NCBI RefSeq assembly: GCF_029714185.1
Contig: NZ_CP121671.1
Coordinates: 3,968,001-4,032,000, forward strand
Source of the DNA: Halobacillus naozhouensis
Lineage (GTDB): Bacteria > Bacillota > Bacilli > Bacillales > Halobacillaceae
Length of the DNA stretch: 64,000 bases
Reading direction: 5' to 3'
Shown here: positions 58,669-64,000 of the stretch, piece after piece
Position numbering within the stretch: position 1 is the first letter of the stretch
Layout of the letters: the number at the start of each line of letters is the position of its first letter
The notes under the pieces: model-generated
What the model saw: the letters and a program-made list of their open reading frames with translations, nothing else
Told to the model about the DNA's origin: nothing
The model's database searches: none
Position numbers and translations under genes: made by a program

Positions 58669-59823
58669 TTAATCCCTTAGACGCTCAATGATCGTAGCGT
58701 TTGCCATACCCAGCCCTTCACAGACTGCCTGGAGTCCATAGCGCCCTCTCGACCTTTCAAGTTCGTGCATAAGAGTGGTCATCAGCTTAGTACCCGTCGC
58801 TCCAAGCGGGTGCCCAAGCGCTATCGCACCACCATTGACGTTCAATTTTTCAATATCAGCACCTGTTTCTTTCAGCCAAAACAAAGGTACCGGTGCAAAG
58901 GCTTCGTTAACTTCAAATAAATCGACATCTTGAAGACGAAGACCAGCTTTTTGAAGAACTTTCTGAGTTGCTGGCACAGGCCCAGTCAGCATAAAAGTCG
59001 GGTCAGACCCCACAACGGAACGAGCTACTACCCGAAAACGCGGTCTAAGTCCAAGAGACTCCGCCTTCTCGCGTGACATTAGCAAGATGGCCGAAGCTCC
59101 GTCACTAATTTGACTTGCGTTTCCCGCGGTAATCAATCCATCTTCTTTAAAAGCCGGACTTAGATGTGCCAAACTGTCGATAGTTGTGCCGGGACGTGGT
59201 CCTTCATCCTCGTTCATCGCTATTGGCATCCCATTACGATCCTTTGTTTCTACAGGCATAATTTCTCTTTCAAAACACCCTTGGTCAATCGCAGATAACG
59301 CCTTTTCATGACTGCCCACTGCAAACCTATCTAATTCCTTCCTGCTAAGGTCCCAATGATCAGAAATTCGCTCGGCCGATAAACCTTGATTAATCATTTC
59401 AAATTGGCTGGTAAGTTTTTCACTGTATTCAGCTCCCTGTCTATTTGAAAACATCGGAACACGAGACATTGATTCAACCCCGCCAGCAATTACCACATCC
59501 ATATCTCCACTTGCAATTGCTTGTGAAGCAAAGTGAACAGCTTGTTGACTTGACCCACACTGCCTGTCAATCGTGACACCAGGGACCTCCTCGGGGAAAC
59601 CAGCCATAAGGGCCGCAATTCTGGCTACGTCACCAGACTGCTCTCCTACTTGAGAAACACAACCTGCAATGACATCATTCACCTCATTCGGGTCAAGGTC
59701 AACCCGACATGTCAGTTCTTTCAGCACTTTTGCCAGTAACTCGTCTGGTCTAATATCCTTCAATAAGCCATTTTTTCTTCCAACCGGAGTTCTTACAGCT
59801 TCTACAATAACAACTTCATTCAT
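58669..59823 (-). CDS. Acetyl-CoA C-acyltransferase (thiolase)
   Basis: 384-residue thiolase cleaving 3-ketoacyl-CoA, or condensing acetyl-CoA. ATG 59823 (MNEVVIVEAVRTPVGRKNG) follows GGGGGA; the longer frame is fused to a decayed gene. The nucleophilic Cys is in TIDRQCGSSQQAVHFA (about 89), then LFEVNEAFAP, GGAIALGHPLGATG with the catalytic His, and the second Cys in AVCEGLGMANA. The last block is usually CIGGGMG; here E and L replace I and G. It is still likely active. Part of a partly decayed fatty-acid locus. Confidence 0.9.
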   Translation of the reverse strand: MNEVVIVEAVRTPVGRKNGLLKDIRPDELLAKVLKELTCRVDLDPNEVNDVIAGCVSQVGEQSGDVARIAALMAGFPEEVPGVTIDRQCGSSQQAVHFASQAIASGDMDVVIAGGVESMSRVPMFSNRQGAEYSEKLTSQFEMINQGLSAERISDHWDLSRKELDRFAVGSHEKALSAIDQGCFEREIMPVETKDRNGMPIAMNEDEGPRPGTTIDSLAHLSPAFKEDGLITAGNASQISDGASAILLMSREKAESLGLRPRFRVVARSVVGSDPTFMLTGPVPATQKVLQKAGLRLQDVDLFEVNEAFAPVPLFWLKETGADIEKLNVNGGAIALGHPLGATGTKLMTTLMHELERSRGRYGLQAVCEGLGMANATIIERLRD

Positions 59824-59829
59824 CCTGTA

Positions 59830-60168
59830 TCCCCCATTCATTCGAGCTAATTGAGCCCCATTTTTGGCAATGATCCCAATAAGATTTCCTCTAAGTACTT
59901 CAGCATCCTCAAAAGTCAGTTCATCTGTATCCAGACTATTCAGTCCGACTTTATGTAATTGCCTCCCATAGGAAATAAGCGAAATCTGCTCCGACGCCAC
60001 CGAACTCTTGACTAAGCCATAGACAAAGGTACCGTTGCTGTCCATGCTTTTACAAAATGATTTCGGAACGCAGTCCCGGCTCTCCCATTGGTCAAAGTAA
60101 GGATAAGCTTCTTTGGCAAGAAACTTTCTCAATGATTCCTTTACAATCCTGGGTTCCTCTTATATAGC
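59830..60168 (-). pseudogene. Acyl-CoA dehydrogenase remnant upstream of thiolase
   Basis: An open frame runs into the thiolase gene. It begins EEPRIVKESLRKFLAKEAYPYFDQWE, like the N-terminus of acyl-CoA dehydrogenases, then jumps to GLNSLDTDELTFEDAEVLRGNLIG, which belongs near residue 230 of the family. Over 150 residues are missing and the rest is absent. It is a decayed gene with at least two deletions, the second joining it in frame to thiolase. Confidence 0.7.
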
Positions 60169-60534
60169 CTGTCTCCACGGAACCTTCTAATAGTTTGAAT
60201 ACTCAGTCATATATCTCTAAAAAACTGGTATTTATAATATTCTTGCTTACCTATTTATTTTCCTGCAATTTTAACAAGCTTCCATAAATAAGAATGTGTA
60301 AGGATACATTGGAGTCTGCAATCGCTACATAAGTCTAGAAATAAAAAATAGGCACCGCTATTCATAGTGAGTAACGATGCTTTTTCCTATAACCTATACC
60401 ATAGACATACGTTGTTCTTTTTCTAGTCGGCCTCTTGCACTCTTCTACGCACTTCTTTAACAGGGAGGAGACTTTGGGATAGGGTTAATATTATTTTATG
60501 ATAGGAATACTTAAATATGTCTTTAATTGATACG
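60169..60534. other. Intergenic region, no gene seen
   Basis: 366 bases between the acyl-CoA dehydrogenase remnant and the HAD phosphatase gene. A weak hairpin around 60348-60385 (GCATCG / CGGTGC on the minus strand, followed by TATTTTTTATTT) may end the HAD transcript. No open frame of note. Confidence 0.4.
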
Positions 60535-61272
60535 TCATAAAATCCTTTCAATTGCTTGGGCTACACCATCATTTGTATTAGTCTCCGTTACCCAATCCGC
60601 TTCTTCCTTAACGATCTCCTGTGCATTGCCCATCGCCACACCAAATCCGGCTTCACGTATCATGGCCAAATCATTCATACTATCTCCAACTGCCATCACC
60701 TGGTTCATCTCTAAACTTAACTTCTCACAAACCTTCAACAATGCTGCCGCTTTATTTACTCCAACCGGATTTATTTCTATATTTGTCGGACTTGAGTTTG
60801 TAATTTCGAACGCTTCATTATTACGAAGCTCATCTAAAATAACTTGACGTACTTCATCATCTTCAACGTCGAAGCCAAATTTAAGCCAATCATAATCAAC
60901 GATTTCTTTATCAAAGGGTTTCTGACTGCTAAACTGTCCTTGAACCGTTGAGGTCCAAAAATGAACACCATGACCATTTCTTAGTTCCCATAACCTCTCC
61001 ACATGTTCAGGGTCTAGGAGGTTCTGTTCTACAAGCTTAAAGTCTTTATCATATATCTCCCCGCCATTGATCGTCACTAGGTAGGATGAACGCCCAAGAG
61101 ACTCAGCGATATCTTGACAAGTTGATAAAGACCTGCCTGTGCTGAGTACAACATGAATCCCCTCGCTTTTGGCTTTCTGAATAGCTTCATGGTTTCTTTT
61201 GGATACTTGTAAGTCTTCGTTTAATAATGATCCGTCCATATCTAGTGCTATTAGTTTGATGTTCTTTTCCAT
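60535..61272 (-). CDS. Cof-type HAD-IIB phosphatase
   Basis: 245-residue HAD hydrolase. Motif I is LIALDMDGSLLNED with the Asp nucleophile, motif II VVLSTGRSLS, motif III Lys in VNKAAALLKVCEKL, and motif IV MAVGDSMNDLAMIREAGFGVAMGNA. The C2-type cap lies between (about 85-185). Such enzymes dephosphorylate sugar phosphates, FMN or PLP; no context fixes the substrate. ATG 61272 is preferred over the upstream 61293. Confidence 0.88.
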   Translation of the reverse strand: MEKNIKLIALDMDGSLLNEDLQVSKRNHEAIQKAKSEGIHVVLSTGRSLSTCQDIAESLGRSSYLVTINGGEIYDKDFKLVEQNLLDPEHVERLWELRNGHGVHFWTSTVQGQFSSQKPFDKEIVDYDWLKFGFDVEDDEVRQVILDELRNNEAFEITNSSPTNIEINPVGVNKAAALLKVCEKLSLEMNQVMAVGDSMNDLAMIREAGFGVAMGNAQEIVKEEADWVTETNTNDGVAQAIERIL

Positions 61273-61344
61273 CCGTTGCTCACGTCCTCTCATTTGCTCT
61301 TCTTATTTTAGTACACTTTAGAGGAATGATACAGCATATATAAT

Positions 61345-61378
61345 CAAAAAAAAGCCCTCACCGCGATAGTGAGGGTTT
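61345..61378 (-). terminator. ltaS terminator
   Basis: ACCCTCAC pairs with GTGAGGGC region (8-9 bp, 7-base loop), followed by TTTTTTTT on the minus strand. Confidence 0.85.
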
Positions 61379-61382
61379 GAGG

Positions 61383-63302
61383 TTATTCTTCCTGTTTCTG
61401 CTTTTGCTTTTGTTGTTCATCGATGGGTTCGACTACTTTTGTTTCATCAAGGTACCTTAGGAGGTCTCCATAAATAACTGAATCTGACATCGTCAGTTCC
61501 TCTTTTGCTTGTTTAAAGAGAGGCTCACATAACTCTGAATCGATCTTTTCACCAGTCTGCCTGTCATAACATTCCCCTTGAATGCCTACATATTTTTCGC
61601 TGGCAAAATCCCCATCACGCGTAATCATTAGCTGACGACGTTCTTCACTTAATAAATCATGTCCAAACTGAATAGGATTATTGCCTTCAATCCCTAACAT
61701 GTTCATTAAGGTAGGGCGCAGGTCAACTTGGCCGCCTACTGTATGGTTCTCTTGCGGCTCGATACCTTTACCATAAAACAACAGCGGTACTTGCTGAAGC
61801 TGGAACTGTTCAAATTCATTAATATCTTTACCTAAATACTCACCCATAGCTTTCTGGTGGTTTTCTGAAATACCAAAGTGATCCCCATAGATCATTAGAA
61901 TCGTATTATCATAGAGTTCTGATTGCTTAAACGCTTCTACGAATTGTTTTAATGCGTGGTCTTGATAACGAATCGTTTGGAAATAGCGGTTTAGTGTCGC
62001 ACTAGATGTGTTTCCTTCTTCAATTAATTTCTTATCTTCAGGCAAGGTAAATGGATAATGGTTGGTCAGCGTGATCATCCTTGTATAAAAAGGTTCCTCT
62101 AATTTCTTCATTTTGTCTAATGATTGAGCGAAGAAATTCTCGTCTAATAAGCCCCATCCATAAGAATTCTCTTCTGTTACCTTATAATCTTGTTTTGAAT
62201 AATATTCATCTATACCTAGTGAGTCATACATGACATTCCTGTTCCAGAATGTTTTATCATTAGCATGCATGATGCTCGTAGAATATCCGTTGTTCCCTAA
62301 AACTTCCGGCATGGCCTCATACTCATTACTAGAATGGGTGAAAAATACAGCTCCGCGGTTTAATGGATACATAGAATTCGCTAAAAGAAACTCAGAGTCT
62401 GACGTACGACCTTGTTTCACTTGATGGTAGAAGTTATCAAAATAAATCCCCTCTTCCTTCAAGTCATTAAAATACGGCGTTAGTTCCTGACCATGAAGTT
62501 CTTTGCCCACAACAAATTCTTGAGTACTCTCTAAGGAAATGGCAATCACATTTTTCCCTTCAATTATACTTTCGTATTTATCACTCGATGGAGTACTTGT
62601 TTCATTTAAATAGTTAATGACTGGGACGAGCTCGTTACTATCCGCCAGCGTCCGCTGCATCTCCGTTCTCCCTTGAAGTACAGCGTCATAAACATGATAG
62701 TTTATCAGACCAATAAATTTAACTAGCTTATTGCGGTCAAATGTCCGCTCAAGCAGGTCAGTACGCTCTGTTTCTGCCCATGCAAGGTTAACTATAAAAA
62801 ACGGGATAGCTATAATGGCAAGAATTAAACCTTCTCTGCGTTTTGGTAAAAATAGCTGCAAACGTTCCGGCTTTAAATAGAATAGTAGAAAAGCAGCGAT
62901 GACAACATCAATAAACAACAAAGCATCAGTCGGAGACATGATGTTTGTAATACTGCTTCCCATTCCAGCCAGGTTGGCAACTTGCTCAAGCATCGGAATC
63001 GTAATAAAGTCACTGTATTCCCGGTAAAACAGGATGTTTGCATACATGATCAAAGAACCAAGAATATAAGAAACTAGCATCCCTTTCCGGCCAGCTAATA
63101 AAATTCCGAGCCCAAAGATAAGCAGGATACTGCTCAACGGGTTGAAAGCCAGAATTAAAGCTTGGTTTGTATTTTCTACACCCAGATCAAAAATACCGCT
63201 CTGGATATAAGACATCTTGATCCAGAACATTCCGATCACGATTGCATAGACTAATAATTTCAATTTTGTATTTTTATTAAAGTGTTTTTTTCCTTTAAAC
63301 AT
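61383..63302 (-). CDS. ltaS: Lipoteichoic acid synthase
   Basis: 639-residue membrane enzyme that polymerises glycerol phosphate from phosphatidylglycerol. Five helices occupy about 15-195, followed by the signal-peptidase-like site NLAWAETER and an extracellular sulfatase-type domain. The catalytic Thr is in VKQGRTSDSEFLLANSMYP (about residue 300); IAISLESTQEF, YTRMITLTNHYPF and MIYGDHFGISENHQ supply metal ligands. ATG 63302 follows CGGAGG; the upstream frame lacks a site. It could be LtaS or a YfnI/YqgS paralogue. The Gln/Lys repeat at the C-terminus is variable. Confidence 0.92.
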   Translation of the reverse strand: MFKGKKHFNKNTKLKLLVYAIVIGMFWIKMSYIQSGIFDLGVENTNQALILAFNPLSSILLIFGLGILLAGRKGMLVSYILGSLIMYANILFYREYSDFITIPMLEQVANLAGMGSSITNIMSPTDALLFIDVVIAAFLLFYLKPERLQLFLPKRREGLILAIIAIPFFIVNLAWAETERTDLLERTFDRNKLVKFIGLINYHVYDAVLQGRTEMQRTLADSNELVPVINYLNETSTPSSDKYESIIEGKNVIAISLESTQEFVVGKELHGQELTPYFNDLKEEGIYFDNFYHQVKQGRTSDSEFLLANSMYPLNRGAVFFTHSSNEYEAMPEVLGNNGYSTSIMHANDKTFWNRNVMYDSLGIDEYYSKQDYKVTEENSYGWGLLDENFFAQSLDKMKKLEEPFYTRMITLTNHYPFTLPEDKKLIEEGNTSSATLNRYFQTIRYQDHALKQFVEAFKQSELYDNTILMIYGDHFGISENHQKAMGEYLGKDINEFEQFQLQQVPLLFYGKGIEPQENHTVGGQVDLRPTLMNMLGIEGNNPIQFGHDLLSEERRQLMITRDGDFASEKYVGIQGECYDRQTGEKIDSELCEPLFKQAKEELTMSDSVIYGDLLRYLDETKVVEPIDEQQKQKQKQEE

Positions 63303-63493
63303 TTGTAAAACCTCCGTTAAAATTACACTTACCCATTTTACATTAATTTTACTCTCTTTTGAACTGTTAACCACCTTCTTTTAACAAAATGAAATAATTG
63401 TAACAGTGTATACAACACATTGATACGTAAAAATAGTCATAAAATACCATGTGGGTGGTTGTCCATATACTTTAGACGTTTTTGATTGACTGT

Positions 63494-63521
63494 TTGTTAC
63501 AAGAAATATAACTTTTATTAT
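63494..63521 (+). promoter_or_regulatory. Candidate promoter of the DinB-family gene
   Basis: TTGTTA (63494-63499), 16 bases, TATTAT (63516-63521), 33 bases before the start codon. TTGACT at 63486-63491 is an alternative -35. Confidence 0.4.
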
Positions 63522-63554
63522 GAAGAGTAAGTATATTATAGGAGGGGCACCATT

Positions 63555-64000
63555 ATGAGTAAAAGCGCACAATTGATTGATTATCTAATGTCACATCGTG
63601 AAGTAACGAATGAACTGGCTGCAAAGATTGATCCTGACCATTACACGTTTAAGCCCACCCCTACATCAATGGAAGCCCAAAAACTTGTAAATCACATCCT
63701 TGAATCTACCTATACGTTTGCCAGGCTGGCAAACAAACAGGAGCCTGAGAAGCTTTTTGATGAAGATGATACGGCAGACTTAACAGAACGTGCTCAGGAA
63801 TATACGGAGGCAACAGTGAAATTGCTTAGCAAATTAACCGATGAGGAGTTTGAACAAACATTGGACGTCAGCCATATCTTTGGAAAAGAAATGACGGCCG
63901 GTCAGCTGTTGAATATGGCCATCGACCATGAAATAAACCATAAAGGAAATTTATTTGTTTACGTCAGAGAGATGGGGCACACAGACCTTCCTATGTATGT
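63555..64000 (+). CDS. DinB/YfiT-family protein, 3' end cut by window edge
   Basis: 148 codons from ATG 63555 (MSKSAQLIDYLMSHREVTNELA) after GGAGGGG, open to the right edge. The four-helix DinB fold is indicated by the metal-binding His pattern: His in AQKLVNHILESTYTF (about 47) and His-x3-His in MAIDHEINHKGNLFVYVREMG. Family members are about 150-165 residues, so only the last residues are missing. Many are thiol-dependent transferases using bacillithiol; the function of this one is unknown. Confidence 0.85.
   Translation, partial: MSKSAQLIDYLMSHREVTNELAAKIDPDHYTFKPTPTSMEAQKLVNHILESTYTFARLANKQEPEKLFDEDDTADLTERAQEYTEATVKLLSKLTDEEFEQTLDVSHIFGKEMTAGQLLNMAIDHEINHKGNLFVYVREMGHTDLPMY

Noticed and set aside
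59824..60132. A 103-residue N-terminal domain on the thiolase.
   Set aside because: It consists of acyl-CoA dehydrogenase fragments in wrong spacing, and the thiolase has its own ribosome site at 59823.
1..64000. CRISPR arrays, prophage, insertion sequences, integrons, tRNA or rRNA genes.
   Set aside because: No spaced direct repeats, transposase, integrase or phage protein, and no tRNA-like or rRNA-like segment was recognised on reading through.

Overview
The window looks like a chromosomal segment of a moderately halophilic or halotolerant, low-GC Bacillaceae (Halobacillus / Virgibacillus / Pontibacillus type). This rests on strong AGGAGG-type ribosome sites with frequent TTG and GTG starts, a B. 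subtilis-style arg operon, qoxABCD quinol oxidase, opuC osmolyte transporter, ku/ligD pair, thiamine riboswitches and LtaS. No rRNA, tRNA, CRISPR array, phage gene or transposase was seen. The genus is an inference from gene content only.

Layout. 1-4.1 kb: arginine operon argC-argJ-argB-argD (argD runs off the left edge) with a promoter and ARG box. 4.2-5.6 kb: an isolated lysine/ornithine N-monooxygenase. 5.7-9.9 kb: a frameshifted acetyltransferase, small membrane proteins, an intact acetyltransferase and an orphan fused dipeptide-type ABC permease. 9.9-14.4 kb: a sugar locus (PTS EIICB, ChbG/YdjC deacetylase, GH4 phospho-glycosidase) divergent from a GntR regulator. 14.7-17.2 kb: a minimal beta-carbonic-anhydrase-like protein and a PadR regulator flanked by two damaged SDR genes that share an operator-like palindrome.

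17.3-24.1 kb: a carnitine island. GbsR-type regulator, BKACE dehydrocarnitine-cleaving enzyme, carnitine dehydrogenase and betainyl-CoA thioesterase form one operon, divergent from opuCA-CB-CC-CD. Together they would import carnitine and convert it to glycine betaine. 24.1-33.1 kb: mixed single genes (CocE-type hydrolase, AlkA, anchored cupredoxin, ATP-grasp, HxlR, Gfo/Idh/MocA, hydrolases, CAP lipoprotein).

33.2-40.4 kb: a six-gene ectoine-catabolism-type operon (ectoine hydrolase, EutC, a Cys/Met-metabolism PLP enzyme, M20 amidohydrolase, homoserine dehydrogenase, aldehyde dehydrogenase). Its presumed partners EutB and a PucR regulator lie 12 kb away at 51.0-53.7 kb, and the two loci share an upstream CATTGTACAA motif. 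Between them lie a Dph6-like ATP pyrophosphatase, qoxABCD with an extra QoxD-like mini-subunit, and a thiamine salvage unit (thiW, tenA-thiD-thiM-thiE) with two TPP riboswitches on one transcript.

54.1-64 kb: ku/ligD, a fatty-acid locus with decayed members (acyl-CoA ligase and thiolase intact; acyl-CoA dehydrogenase and SDR only remnants), a HAD phosphatase, ltaS and a partial DinB-family gene. A 41-45 bp palindrome occurs twice in the window (9.9 and 58.5 kb) with a compensated base-pair change. The leading themes are dual use of compatible solutes (carnitine, ectoine) as protectants and nutrients, and several genes in active decay.
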